From NCBI RefSeq assembly GCF_008831285.2, contig NC_045138.2, forward strand, positions 43,703,115 to 43,767,114: 64,000 nucleotides of DNA, in the 5' to 3' direction. Position 1 is the stretch's first letter. Each line of letters opens with the position of its first letter. Source of the DNA: Nymphaea colorata (taxonomy: Eukaryota > Streptophyta > Magnoliopsida > Nymphaeales > Nymphaeaceae). The notes under the pieces are model-generated. The model was not told the origin of the DNA. It saw only the letters and a list, made by a program, of their open reading frames with translations, and did no database searches. Of the stretch, positions 23,875 to 36,220 are shown in pieces. A program made the position numbers and the translations under genes.

Positions 23875-24860
23875 CTAAGCATCCAAAACATAATCTCTTT
23901 TCACTTCAAAGAAGGACAAGCAAAAAATGTTTTCATTTTTCATCATCAGTAAGATGATGATATGCTTCAGTTCGTAACTTTTCTTCAAGAAAAATGGCTT
24001 CAAACTTTGGAGATATATCTTCCTTTGGATATTTACTTGAAGTCTCCGCTTATACACAACATTACTTTTTTCAATTGCATTAACATTTTTTTCAAAAACA
24101 TCTTTCATTAGCTCAATCACTTTTAAATATCTTTTTTCCTTTTACACCTTGACACAGAACTTGTATTGGGTTCAGCTTCAACCTCAAACTCTTCTCCAAG
24201 TTTGCCAAATGGTTTCAACACTACTTTATTTTGAGAACTCATTTCATCAATGAACTAGATTGTATCACTCGTATTTTCATTGACTAAAGCCATTCAGCTT
24301 TGCTTTGTTTTTAGCTGTCATAGATGCTCCTCTTCTTGCTTTATCATTACCAAATAAATTCACTAATTTCTTATAGTTTGTCACATGTATCATCATCTAT
24401 TTTCTTGCCATTGGATTTGCCTATGCACAGAAACACAAAATACAATAATAAAAATAAAGAAAGTCACATTTAACATAAAAAAAATTGTAAAAAATAAAAT
24501 TAGTTTACCTCTATCACTGGCTTCCATAGTTCAGATTCAACTGTCTAATATTTGTTCTTGGATCAAAGATAACTCTACTTAAACCACTTTTAAAGATAGA
24601 TCATAATAGTTACTAAAATTCTCTTCAATGTTTTCATGAGATTTTTTATGTGATCTTTAGTAAGCATCTTGCGCAACTTATCATTCAACTTTGCAACAAC
24701 ATTATCATACATGGTTGTAGTAAAGTTTCATTCACTTTATTGCCAATTATTTGTTGAAGCAATAATGCATCAATGAGCAAAACATCCATACATTGGCTCC
24801 CTTGTATCTTCTCAGTCTTTCCTGCATCTATTTGTATTTGATTCTTCTTCATAATTATTA
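23875..24860 (-). pseudogene. MYB/SANT-like companion protein of a PIF/Harbinger element (decayed)
   Basis: On the minus strand, frames near 24850-24590 read MDVLLIDALLLQQIIGNKVNE then MYDNVVAKLNDKLRKMLTKD and HIKNLMKTLK. This is the pattern of the plant Myb/SANT-like DNA-binding domain (Myb_DNA-bind_3: ...LI.ALL.Q...GN..., ...V...L, TK.H.KN..KTLK). A further open stretch (24120-23875, starting MIELMKDVFEKN) is a plausible C-terminal part. Such proteins are encoded next to PIF/Harbinger transposases and help bring the transposase to DNA. The transposase remnant lies just upstream in the same orientation. Stops and frameshifts show it is dead. Confidence 0.62.
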
Positions 24861-24999
24861 GCTAAATGCATAGTAAAACAAGTCAGAAAACATATGTATA
24901 TTGAAAAGGAAATCACATGTAATTATTAGAAGAATGACTACAATGAGAAATAATATAAGAGAAACAAAAATCAACATGTCCTATCAATTTATTGAAGCT

Positions 25000-26260
25000 T
25001 CAAATCGATAGTGTAGCCACATAATTCTCCAAACCTATAGACTTCATATTAATCAACTAGAACAGACTCATTCTCATTAGGTTGACTCATAAGTTTAGCA
25101 TCAACATCTTCAATAATACCAGCATTTTGATCGAAATCTATGAGAAAATTAGGTTGTATACAACATGCTAAGATGATTTATGTTGGTGTATTTCATCAAT
25201 AAATTGGCTCTATTAAATTAGCTATAATTGGCAATATTTTTTCCAGGGCACCAAAAGATCTTTCAATAGCATTTTGTAAAGAAGCATGTTAAAGATTGAA
25301 CATCTCTTTTGCATTTTGTGGACCAAGCTTGGATTATTCTTTCAAATGATATCTTACACCTCTAAGGGATGTAACAAGTTCACCCTTTAATGGAGAGCCA
25401 ACATCAACAAGATAATATTTACTCAAAACAATGAATATAAGTCACATTTTTAAGTTCATATTTCATAAAATTACTAATTATGTAAGTTTTGAACTATAAT
25501 TACCTTTCAAAATTCTACTGTATCTTTTCTCATCAATGCATTTTTCAAAAGCAGTTCCTTTCCAGCTAGCTAGTATACAAGCAAACTTAATATCAAAAGA
25601 ACATGTTACCAACAAATTTTGAATTGGCTAGTCTTTTCTACCATGAAATCTTGGTGCATCTTCAGGGGATACTTTAAAATGAACACGTGTTCCATCAATT
25701 GAACCAAATACAATTATAAAATATAAGCTAATGTCAATATAATATTTACAAGTTACAAAATATCAAAACTACATTAATCATGTTATTATCTAAACATAGG
25801 GATAAAATCGATTATTGCACAAAATTTCACTTGGCACTGCTGATCCGTCAGGTTGTTGAATGAATTTGTCTTCTACTAGAATTGTTAAACTCAATACTCT
25901 ATGAAAATGTCGAGACATTGTCTCGATAGAATGATGAAACTGCATTGATCGATGTTTATATGTGTGAGATAACATCATAAAGAAGAATGCAACTTGTTCT
26001 TCTACTTTGAAATGTCTTCTACTGTATAATCCACAATCACATTGAAGAATATTACATAGTTCTCTAAAAGTTGTTGTACCATCCTTGTTATATTACAGCA
26101 TTGTACATCATCATTTAATTTATATATGATTTGATCTATAATTGTTTTCCTTTATCCATAAGATAATCCAATTGGTCAGTGCATAACCTGTGTCTGGCAA
26201 TGCCTTTGACATATAAAATAATAAAAAATTTAACTCAACAAAAGAACTGTAACTTGTCAT
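25000..26260 (-). pseudogene. PIF/Harbinger (DDE_Tnp_4) transposase, decayed
   Basis: Minus-strand words appear in the expected order. At 25978-25790: FHHSIETMSRHFHRVLSL, DGSAVPSEI and NNRFYPYV, the N-terminal helices. Near 25700-25630: GSIDGTRVHFKV and APRFHGRKD, with the first catalytic Asp. Then SFDIKFACILASWKGTAF. At about 25430-25340: KYYLVDVGSPLKGELVTS and LRGVRYHLK, with the second Asp. Near 25300: ASLQNAIERSFGALEK, with the catalytic Glu, followed by LACCIQPNF. Between FYPYV and the first Asp about 80 bp of AT-rich sequence may be an intron. Several stops break the chain. The enzyme cuts and pastes elements with a TNA, usually TAA/TTA, target. I did not identify terminal inverted repeats. 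Confidence 0.85.
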
Positions 26261-27036
26261 TTTCTCATCCAAGTCCTCAAAAAATGTTACTCATTGTGAT
26301 CTCTCATGTCTTCTAAAATAAAATGTGGAATATAGTACAATTAAAATTTAAAACTCAAATTGTGAAACATCATAAAGAATGTTAGTATATTAAGCAAAAT
26401 GCATGAAGAACATTAAAAATAAAATAAATGAATAACGGAAATTATATACTTGTAATTTGAGATAAGTTAGTAACTTTGAATACAGCGCAGATGAGCACAC
26501 TAAGAACAAATAAGTTTCCTTACTTGAGGATGCTAGTTACCTATAAATATATATCTTCCAATTACAGATGAACAAGGTACCTCAATCAACCAAAAAGATA
26601 CTAGTTGACAACAATGAGGTGTATCTTAAAAACTACAATGCAGATGAGCCCACTCAATGTTCTTTCTCTTTCTCCCACACATGCACACACTTCATTAATA
26701 AATGTAGCAGTATGTTTTTTCATTCGATTTAAAAAAAAAAACTATAAACAATAATATTTAAAAAAAAATAGAGAAGAGGGAGTTGGAGGACTTCTCTCAT
26801 CATGGCAGAGTAAGGGGAGGGGCAGGCCCTTCCCCATTGACTGAAAAGGAGAAAGGCTTGCCCCTCTCCCTCCCTACCGTCGACAGCAGATGCCTACCAT
26901 CGGCAGCATGCCACCGTCAAGGCAGTGAGAGGGGCGGACCCTTTCCCATGCTTCAGTTGATAGGGGAGGGCCCGCCCCCTCCCTTTGCCATCGACCAAAG
27001 ATCTAGCAGAAAGGACCAGGTTCTCCCCTACCTATT

Positions 27037-27075
<39 letters not shown>

Positions 27076-27540
27076 AAGGGAGAGGGGTTGCATACCCACA
27101 TAGGAGAAGCCACACATCTCTGCTGCTTCTTCTCGAATTGTGTTTCTTCTTTATGGTGTTCACGGTGTGCAAGATGTCCATGCACGATGGCGGCAATGGT
27201 TGGGGAGCAAATTGCAATGGTTGGATGGCAATTTTGGTAATGACAAGAAATGTCCATTTGTTTCCCTCTCAATCTCTTCATTGTTCAAGGGATTGAACTT
27301 ACATTAGAAAACCCTTTTCTTTCCCCATTAATTAGTCAGCCAAACACATAAAAGGTCTTTCTTTCTATCCCTTTCGCTCCATCAAAATAGGGTGTTAAAC
27401 TCTTGTGATCATTATTTTTTTCAAAAATCAATGTCATTTTAACTTTTCTATCTTTTTTATATTGTTTTTCAAGTCTACTCGTAATCATCTATTCCTAAAC
27501 TACCACATCCATCTCTCTTAGGTCCATTTTCTGGGCAAAG
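26261..27540. other. No gene seen; GC-richer segment and GT/GA microsatellite
   Basis: 26790-27000 is GC-richer and repeats CCC(C/T)TCCC and GGGAGGG-like words (LTR leader-like). (GT)n then (GA)n lies at 27036-27075. The remainder is AT-rich. Confidence 0.45.
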
Positions 27541-30500
27541 ATTGGAAAAATCAACCTTTGGAATATGGTGAATATGAGAAGAATGCAGAATCAAAATGAT
27601 CAAGGTTCACAAGATAACACTACCGGGGAAATGAATTCTGAGAACTAATAAAATCAAAGAAATGAAAATGTCATCAATCTTTCAACATTCTACATGCTTC
27701 AAAAAATGATGGAGTAACTGATACAAGAAGGTTTCATCATTGAAAAGCCAAAGACAAACACTCCAAGGCATAATGGGGAAGGAACATCAAAGAACTAAGA
27801 AAATAAACAACCTTCCCCTAAGACAACTGTTGACGTGATGTAGACAAAAATATGGAAAAAATGGAAAGGATGATAATATCAATACAAAATAAAGATAAGA
27901 AAGTCCACTCTTGTGAATACTTTTATCTAGATCTTCCAGGAAAATAGGAGATATATCTCACATGGTATTTTCCCAAGTATAGTGTTAAAGGAGACCTGAG
28001 GAATCATCTAGACAATTTTTTCATGCTCCAAAATCAGAAGAAACAATCAAGCCTTTTTTAGGTGTTTTCCTCAAACTCTTGAAGGGGGTACAACCGCATG
28101 GTATGCAGAGAACATTAGTCCAATTGAACTTAAGGAATTTGATAAGGTTATCAATTTTTCAAGTTTGATGTCAAGGAGATTGCACTTACATCGAGTCACT
28201 TGGGCACCCTACATGAAAAACTGGGTGAAAAGGTTAAAGATTTTATTTAAAGGTCGTGAGATACTAATAACAGGATGAAGCCCCCACTCCCTGAAGAACA
28301 TCCCCTCTAATGATCCTTGATAATAGTAATCAACCATTAAAGAAGTAGGACATTCAAGTTCCATGCAAGTCATTTGTAGAGTTGACCAAGAGGGTACAAA
28401 GGGTCGAGGCAACAATTAACAAAGGCTACTGTGATGACCCACCTAAATCAACGAAGGAGCCCAAGAAGAAAACAAAAGTCCAAGCCAATACATTATTTCC
28501 AGCTACAACTAGCCTCAAACAAGACAATACCATTCAAAATAAACAAAACAATAATATGGGCAAAAAAAAAAAGTCACCATCTAGCAGGGAAGCTACAAAG
28601 GAAAAAAAAACATCCCGATACAAGAAATTTACTCCATTAAAGTAGTCTACGGTTGAGCTCTTAAGACTTATGCTTTTTGAGAATCTTGTGAAGCTGCCCA
28701 AAATATCTGACCCACCAAAAATGAAGGGTAAAATAAGGGACTAATTCTACAAATTCCATCAAGTTTTTGGACATGAAATAGAAGACTGCATTGTCTTAAA
28801 GCATATAATACAAAAGTGCATTGATAAGGAGCTACTAGTAGATGAAGATCAGCCAGGGATTCTAAAGAACCCTTTCAATAACCATGGAAAACAAACCGCA
28901 GCTATGGTCTTGATGCTGCCTTTTCACCCACAAGAAAACATAAGGCTCTGCAATGATCCATAGGTACATTTGGTGACAGCAACTCGACACTCAGAATCAG
29001 CACCAGCCCACTTTGTCTCAACTCTAGCTAAGCAAACATCAGTTGTCAAAAATGAGCCAAACGATGAGAGGCCAATCTCTAAACTTGTTTTCAGGAAGAA
29101 GAAGGAGAATGAAGACAAACCTGAATCATCCAAGCCAACGAAAGAGAGAGAACTTTCTAGGCCATTCACTATCATATCTAATTTCTCTATTTTGGACTTG
29201 ATCAAGGCATCTCCCCTGCAAGAGGAAGCACTAGAAAGCATGCTTAGTAAAGTGAAAGTAAAACCTAATTCTTCCCCTCAAGCTATGGCAGAAACAATTA
29301 ATTCTATGCTGACCAACCCGCTAATCATGTTTTCCGATGATGACATGCTCAAGACACATCAATTTGATAATAGTTTTGTGCACACTAGATGATGAAAGTT
29401 CCCCATGTCTTGATTGACGAGGCAGCAGCCTCAATATATGTCCTGAAAAGACAGCCAAAGCTTTAGGGGTCTGTGCACAGGATTATGCATCAGATACTCT
29501 AACCATCTACGGATTTGGGATGGATCTACTTGGACTTGTCAATCAGTTATCCCATGTATTCTACCCTCTTTTACGTGGTCAATGTACCAACATCATACAA
29601 TCTGTTGTTTGGTAGATCACGGATCCACGAAGCCAATGTTGTTCCCTCCACACTACATTGGTATATTAAGTGGAGTAAAGGAGAATGATCACTATTGTTT
29701 CAGCCAAAAACCCAAAAGGTCGGCTACCTTACTCTTTGATACCAAAGCCAGCCTGTACAATATAATTTTCAAAAATCCGCTAGAAAGATGAGACGGATCT
29801 AAGTGATAGCATAAAATGGTTGAAATTGGCAAATCATGAAGAGCAAGTAAACTTAGTGGTACAATGGCGCAAAACAGCCTATTTCAAAATCAGAGGCAAG
29901 ATTGCAAGGCATCAAGAACCACCCTCTATATGAAGAATTTTCAAAGATAAAGAAAGGATTTCACTTGCTTCTCAAACATGGGTATAGGCCACATAAGGGT
30001 TTGGGACAAAAGGAAGATGGACGAATGGAACCCTTGATCTTGTCCAACCAAACAGGGAATACTAGGATACAAGGGACTAACAGCCAAGTCGACAGTTTTT
30101 GTCAAGTCCAGCATGTAGCCTAGGTGGATGTTTTAGGGGATGGGTCTGAATCCTTCATTTGTCAGAATCCTTTTTTGCACATTAAAGTATTATACTTTGT
30201 ATGTTGGGTTCAAGACCATCCCTTTTTTTCCTTCAATGGAATGAACATTTTGTTTCCCAAGCTATCTGTATGCTTTCATTCACATTTGTTTGCATACATT
30301 CCATTGTAATTCAATCTCTAATCACCCACATTCAGATCCAGGACTTCATAATGGCACCTAATGCCTCAAAAAACTAATAATTAATCCAAAGGCAGTCCAC
30401 CAAAACCCTTCAGCATTTCTATCCAGAAACATCATAATCAATAAGATCAACAGCAGAAACAAGGTGATAAAGGAGCCAATTTCTCAAGAGATAAAAGAGT

Positions 30501-31150
30501 TTGACCATTCCATTTCACAGCTCCCACAATTTACTCGGTCACAGAAACAAGATGAACATTCATCTTTGTTAAATGACCCAACCAAGAAAATAAATATTGG
30601 CACAGTCGAAGATCCTAGGATACTTCAGATTGGGACTAATCTAAGTCAAGAAGAACAAGACAAACTTACTCAGTTTCTAAAAGAACATCAAAGGGTCTTC
30701 ACATGGACTTATGAAGACATGTATGGCTTAGACTCAAAATTTGTTGGACACCATTTGACCCTGAAGCCAAACTATACACCAGCAAAAATAGAAATTGGCA
30801 AAAGTTGACCCAAGGCTAGAAGACAAAGTTGAAGGAGAAGTACTAGAACTTTTAAAAGCAGGCTTCGTTAGACCAATTGACTGCCCAGAATGGTTGGCCA
30901 ACCTCATGATTGCTCCTGAGAAGAATGTGAAGATCAGAATATGCATAGACTTCAAAGACTTAAATAAACCTACTCAAAAAGATGATTTCCCCCTTTCTAA
31001 CATAGACCTTTTGGTGGATAATATAGCTGGTCATGCAATGTTCTCATTCATGCATGCATACTCATGATATAATCAAATCAAATTGGCAACTAAAGACCAA
31101 CAAAAGACTTCATTTACCACTAACTTTGCATGTATCACCTTTTTAGCATT
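27541..31150 (+). pseudogene. Ty3/gypsy polyprotein remnant with G-patch-like segment
   Basis: A degenerate gag-protease-RT chain on the + strand. Gag words lie near 28050-28170 (FPQTLEGGTTAWYAENISPI, ELKEFDKVINF). A linker frame runs 28970-29392. Protease-region words lie at 29395-29700: VLIDEAAASIYVLKR, then NVPTSYNLLFGRS, RIHEANVVPSTLH. A G-patch-like segment lies at 29960-30060: LLKHGYRPHKGLGQKEDGRM, EPLIL. RT begins at 30464-30806 (TNLSQEEQDKLTQFLKEHQ, VFTWTYEDMYGLD) and continues one frame over at 30795-31140: RLEDKVEGEVLELLKAGF, RPI, RICIDFKDLNK, FPLSNIDLLVD. It ends abruptly before the catalytic YxDD. The protease Asp lies in an IDEAAA rather than a DTG/DSG context. Many stops; dead. 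No LTRs were identified. Confidence 0.82.
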
Positions 31151-31410
31151 CAGTAAAGATCTATCAAAAATCATATTGTGCATCATATAATCTTTGGATT
31201 TACTTAGCATTCCCCTCCGACACCATGACGAAATTCAATGGTCCATGACGATGGATGCTCGATGGTCAGTCCTACTTCTGTGTCGGTCTTAGCTCACTGG
31301 TCACTTCCGTGTCCGTCATACTAGAAACCAAGTCTGCTCACCTTTTTGTGGACAACTATACCCCATGTATAGGGACCTTATCATTTCAATAGACAAGTTT
31401 GATGGCATAT
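31151..31410. other. Junction DNA, no gene
   Basis: Between the truncated RT and the CACTA remnant. Contains repeated GTC(A/G)GTC-type words near 31240-31330. No feature that I can name. Confidence 0.4.
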
Positions 31411-31908
31411 TTATACAATGAAAGACATAGCAGATATAAACATACCAATTATTAACCAATATTGCATGTTCGTCATCCCTAATCCAATGGATATCATCTT
31501 CCTTGTTGTCAGCTTAACTATTTGATGAGTTTGTACTAATATATCACACCCTGTCATATGTCCTAATATGTTGTACAAGTCTCTTGGTCTTGTTTTAATA
31601 ACAACATGCCAATCGTTGTCTATTGGATCCTTTACATAAAAAACTTTTTGACATTGAGATGTTAAAACAAATGGATTATTCTCCATACATTTATTGTTGT
31701 TGTTAACACATGTGAACCCAAATTCATCCAATTTAAAGCCCCTCTAACATGTAGTCAAGACATCATATCATTCACATTTGAATAACACATACTTCAGTCT
31801 CTCACAGTAACTGACCTTCATTATACTAGTGATATATCCATAGTATTCAACTTTTCCAACATTAGGAATATTTTCATTAAAAAGAACACCACTGTTAATA
31901 CTTACCGA
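31411..31908 (-). pseudogene. CACTA (En/Spm) DUF4216 domain remnant
   Basis: On the minus strand: NSGVLFNENIPNVGKVEYYG, YITSIMKVSYCERLKYVLFK, CE-YDV, then FKLDEFGFTCVNNNNKC, NNPFVLTSQCQKVFYVKDP, NDWHVVIKTRPRDLYN. This is the DUF4216 domain found in the large protein downstream of or fused to TNP2 transposase in plant CACTA elements. One stop (CE-YDV) and another before FKLDEFG interrupt it. No TNP2 transposase and no CACTA terminal repeat were seen nearby, so this is an isolated fragment. Its boundary with the gypsy remnant on the left is within 260 bp. Confidence 0.85.
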
Positions 31909-31997
31909 CTATTAAAGGGGATCAACCCCCTCCCCCTTTCCATGATTAAGAGCTACTAACTTGACCTAGTAAATTTGATGAAAACCCAAACAAGAGT

Positions 31998-32054
31998 CTA
32001 GCCAGCTTGGCTTAGGCTAGCCAGCTTGGCTTAGGCTAGCCAGCTTGGCTTAGG
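31998..32054 (+). repeat. Exact 19-bp tandem repeat, three copies
   Basis: CTAGCCAGCTTGGCTTAGG repeats three times without a mismatch (31998, 32017, 32036). Function unknown. Confidence 0.95.
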
Positions 32055-33675
32055 TCAAAGTTAAATTTTAAAGTTATTTCAAGTCTGAGTTAGGTTCATG
32101 GTTCAGTTCACAGTAGTGATAAACTAGGCTCACTGATAATGCATGAAATGCATTAATTTTTAGTATTATTTACAATTTGATGTGATTTAATGTCTAAATT
32201 TTCATGTTTTCATTTGTGTAGGGTTCAGGAGTTGTGGTTCGAATTTGATCGAAATTGATGTTAAAACAATGTAATTGTGTGCAAAACAGTGAAATTTGGC
32301 CCCCAATGATAAGATTATTTTTTACTATTAAAAAAAACTCATATTTGTGGTCAATCCTAAGCCTTGATTCCCTGCACATGCTTATTATTTGGGTTTGCCT
32401 TTTTGTCACAAGTTACTCGACTCTAATAGAATTAAAATGAGTTCTTTAGTGATGAAAACAGATCATCTAGAACCACTTTAAAAGATGAGCGTTAATGACG
32501 AGGCCTTTAGAAAATCAGACTTTTTATTGGAGATTTTTAGAAAATTTGCTAGACAGAAACCCTATCCCATGAAGCAGCAGAGAAGCCCAAGGAGGAGATC
32601 CTCCATCGATCTCTCTAAGCGAGGCTCCTCGATGGGCATTCTTCAACCCCACAGTGACTCCTCTCCTTTCATGCCTTTTCTCTCTAAAACCTATAGAACC
32701 AGCCTGGTGGATGAAGGATTCACATCAATGGAGGATTCCTGGAGTATCAAATCAAGAAGTCAACAAGGCTACACCCACATTTTTGGTTTTTTTTTTTTTG
32801 TTCATTGCATTTTAGTTTTAGGCTTTTTCAACTCTTTTTTCATCTTCTAGAGTAGGATTCTGCAATATTCTCCTAGGTGTTTTCTGTGCATTGTTAGATT
32901 AGTGTTTGGGTTGTCAAAAATCAAGGTGCATTTGTTGTCTTTAATGTTTACGTGCATGATTTCATCTAGCTAGGTTAGATAGCATAGTGTACAGTGCATA
33001 GGTTGTTCTTTCTCATCATGTCACTGCATATCGCTGGTTTTTCCAGCAATTGAACCGCATCTACTGTTTTTCTGTTATTTCTAGCTGTAGCTGCATAGAA
33101 CAAGGTCTGCTTGCATTTGATATGTATTTTCTTTTAATTTCTTCTATCCTAGCATCAATTAATTACATTTTAATGTGAAATAATATAGATTAGGTAAGTT
33201 TTATTCATCTTTTGCTAATTAAATAGTGTGTAGGTTGAATGTTCTGAAGACTTTTTGGTCTTCAGTTGCAAACAAGGTGCTCATAGTGTTCAGCACCTAA
33301 TTTCAGTAAACTTAAAAAAACAAGGTGCTGGCAGCATCCAGCACCTAATTTCAGTAAACTTCTTCCAATCACATGCAATTCCAGCTCTTGTTTTCTGTGT
33401 TTTTGGGCATATCGACATAGAGTAGATAAGTGTGTGTTATTTTTAGTGACCTTTAGTGTTTTAGTTAGTACAAATTAAGGGTTTATTGGTTGGCATCTCC
33501 CTAGCTATCAAACGATGCTGCTGGCTGCACCTAGCAGCATTTTCTATTGCATTTGCTTATGATTCCATGCCATTTCACCTCCATTCTATTATGTTTGGGC
33601 ATGTTCACAAGTAATTTAAGTAGTTTGTGTTTAGATTGTGCTAAGTACTTAGTGAATAGATAGTAAAAACTATGC
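32055..33675. other. AT-rich non-coding DNA; an open frame of doubtful meaning
   Basis: A 121-codon + frame at 32485-32850 (starts MSVNDEAFRKSD, contains RRRSSIDLSKRGSSMG and ends in a Phe run over a poly-T tract) has no family that I recognise, and its end is compositional. A 48-bp-period duplication lies at 33273-33362. The region ends at target duplication ATGTT (33676-33680). Confidence 0.4.
33273..33362 (+). repeat. Two-copy tandem repeat with internal hairpins
   Basis: Units begin CAAGGTGCT at 33273 and 33321 and end CAGCACCTAATTTCAGTAAA. In the second unit AGGTGCTGG and CCAGCACCT (33323-33346) form a perfect 9-bp stem with a 6-base loop; the first unit pairs over 7 bp. Confidence 0.8.
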
Positions 33676-33680
33676 ATGTT

Positions 33681-36220
33681 TGTTATCACGCCAAATTTTT
33701 TCAAAAAGACTATTTTATTTTCACCTAAACAAAATTCTCAATTATTTGGATTTATATTTTTAGACCCTAAGCCCAATCCTAGATCCAAAACTATTTGATC
33801 CAAAATAAATCTCTAAACCTATGTCCAAACCCAAAACACAAAATTGAAATTCAAAACCCAACTTTAGACATGACATTTAAATCCAAAATTCAATTCTCAT
33901 ATCCGAATTAGATCCAAAACCCAAGTTTAGATCCAAATTGAGAAATTCAATCTCAAATTCCAAAGCCGAGACCCAAACCACAAAATTTAATGCTATTGAG
34001 CGCCATAAGCGCATGCATGCACCTTTCCTTTGTTTTATGTTTTGTTCTCGTGCCAAGATGTGCTTTTGAGCTTAAATCATTCACTCAAATGCATCAGAAA
34101 CTGATTCAACCCAATCGAGATTTAAAACAAGCCCAAAGTCACTCAAAACGGAGTCGGCGGCCCATTTGTAACAAAAACCATTTTTTTACATTTTAAATAA
34201 AAAATGGTTTTACGCCTCTTATATAAATAGTTTTTATTATTATTTATTTATTTAGTCATTTTTGTTTTATTTTGTTTTAAAAAATTCACCCGCTGACGTG
34301 GTCGTGCAAGCGTGCCTTCTCACGTCGAAGCGACCGTAGGATCATTCAAAGGATGAGACTCATTCCTAATATCATCTGTATTTGAGGTATGTAATTCTCC
34401 TCTCATTTATTTTTGTAACATCTTGCCACCTCCCCATGGCCGTGCAAGAAAGCTCTAATGACTTTCTATCTGGAGTCAAGAGCTACATCTTGAGTGCACC
34501 AGGAGTATGAGAAAGGCAAAATAAATTTCCTTTCTTCATTTATTTTCAAAAATATGCATGTTATATTGCTTTATTTATTGTTTATGCTTGAGATGATGCT
34601 TATGCATGATGTATTAATTTTCATTAAATAATGAACAAATGCACGACGAAAATGAGTATTTGGGTGGGCATCTTTTCATTATTATGTTAATTTTTGAGGT
34701 TGGGATTTGTCCAACCTGGGAAAACCCTTAACGAATATGTATATGTTAAAATGCATTTTCATGTCATTATCATACTTAGTTTCTCTTTTAATCACCCTAA
34801 TGAGTGCTTTATTACGTTGTTTGATTTTCTTTCATACTCAATGGTAGAAGAAATATATTCTCTTGTAGCAAAAATAATTATGATTTTATGTTCATATTTG
34901 GAATCATGTTTTCTCAAATATTTCCAAAAATAAATACTCTCTTTAATAAAGCCTTAAAGACTTAGCCTAGGCACGTGCAAGAGTCCAAGTTCCTCTTCGG
35001 TCTACATAGAAAAATTGAAGTCAGATATTTTCAAGTTATTTTTTTATTTCAACTCTCATGAAAGCATATGCATGTATATATGTTATATACACGTATACAT
35101 GCACATAACCATCTCACTTTTTCTTTCTCTCTTTATGATTTAATATATTCTTTTACAAATATTCATACACAGACATATGAATATGTCTACGTGCATCTCT
35201 CTTTCTCTCACTCTAGAGTCTCCTTTTCTCTAAAAATCTCTTTCTCTAAAATCTCTCTTTCTCTCGTTTTCTAAAATCTTCTTCTTCCTCCCCATTTGAG
35301 TTAATAATTTCCTTTCACATGCTCTCATATTATATATATATATATATATATACCTCTCTCTTTCTATTTAAAAAATCTTTTATTTTGTGATTTTAAAATC
35401 TCTTTCTCTTTATTTTTTTTTCTTACTACTCTCGGATGAAAGTATTTCATTATTTCCATTTTTTTGGCTATTTGTCTTCCAAGATCTAAGGTTTTAACTT
35501 TTCATTTACCGACTTCACCAAGATCAAAACTCAAGTAATAACTCAATATTGGAATTATACTTAATGGTCTACAATCTCATCTCATTTTCAAAAACTTTTC
35601 TCTTGTCACAAAAAATATTTATGACAATTATAAAATGATAAATTAGATGAATGTTATGGTAGGAATGGATGATTCGCTTCTAATCATGTAGGTTGAATAC
35701 ATGCATACATCCACATTCACTTAACATCACAAATGATCACGAGCACATTTTTAAAAGAACTTAAGCAAAATGAGATTAAGCTCTAACTAGGTAGTATCCG
35801 AATTAGAGTAAAATCTCAAACCAACTTAAAGACTTACGAGAATACTAAAGTGACTTCAAAAAGTGATCTTCAAAGGCTTCCAAGTGATATTTACAAAGAT
35901 TTTTCAATTCAAAATCTCTCAAATCAAAATGTCTTACACTCTTAAATGATTCTTCAAAATTTTTTCAAAATCTTGGAATAACAAATCTTCAACATTTTCT
36001 CAAACACCACACCACATTTAGAATGAAAATATGTTTAAGCCAAAACTAAATGCATCAAGAATAAACATAGCCCTTAGATTGGTTACCCCAGGTAAAGGCA
36101 CCGGGAATGGTCAATCCTTGTACCGATGGGCGAATCCTTTCCTCTTTCATTTAAAATAAAACCTCATTTTTCTGAAGTACTCCAGAAAAACAGATCAAAA
36201 GATTTTTGGGAATGCAAACA
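33681..36220 (+). mobile_element. Solo LTR of a large gypsy-type family (copy 2)
   Basis: 2,540 bp starting TGTTATCACGCC and ending AATGCAAACA, with a perfect ATGTT target duplication on each side (33676-33680, 36221-36225). It aligns in inverted orientation with 2484-5486. Shared landmarks are repeated GATCCAAAACCC-type words at 33770-33990, GCCACCTCCCCATGGCCGTG at 34427-34446, GTGCAAGAGTCCAAGTTCCT at 34975-34994, and the conserved core at 36071-36140. An (AT) tract lies at 35331-35351. No coding region, and both ends and the target duplication are intact, so this is a clean solo LTR. It lacks most of the GC-rich island of copy 1. Confidence 0.88.

Noticed and set aside
31998-32054. CRISPR-like array
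   Set aside because: Units are directly adjacent with no spacers, only three copies, in plant nuclear DNA.
32485-32850. 121-codon plus frame as a possible small gene
   Set aside because: No recognisable family, ends in Phe run over poly-T, and lies in repeat-derived T-rich DNA; kept only as a remark.
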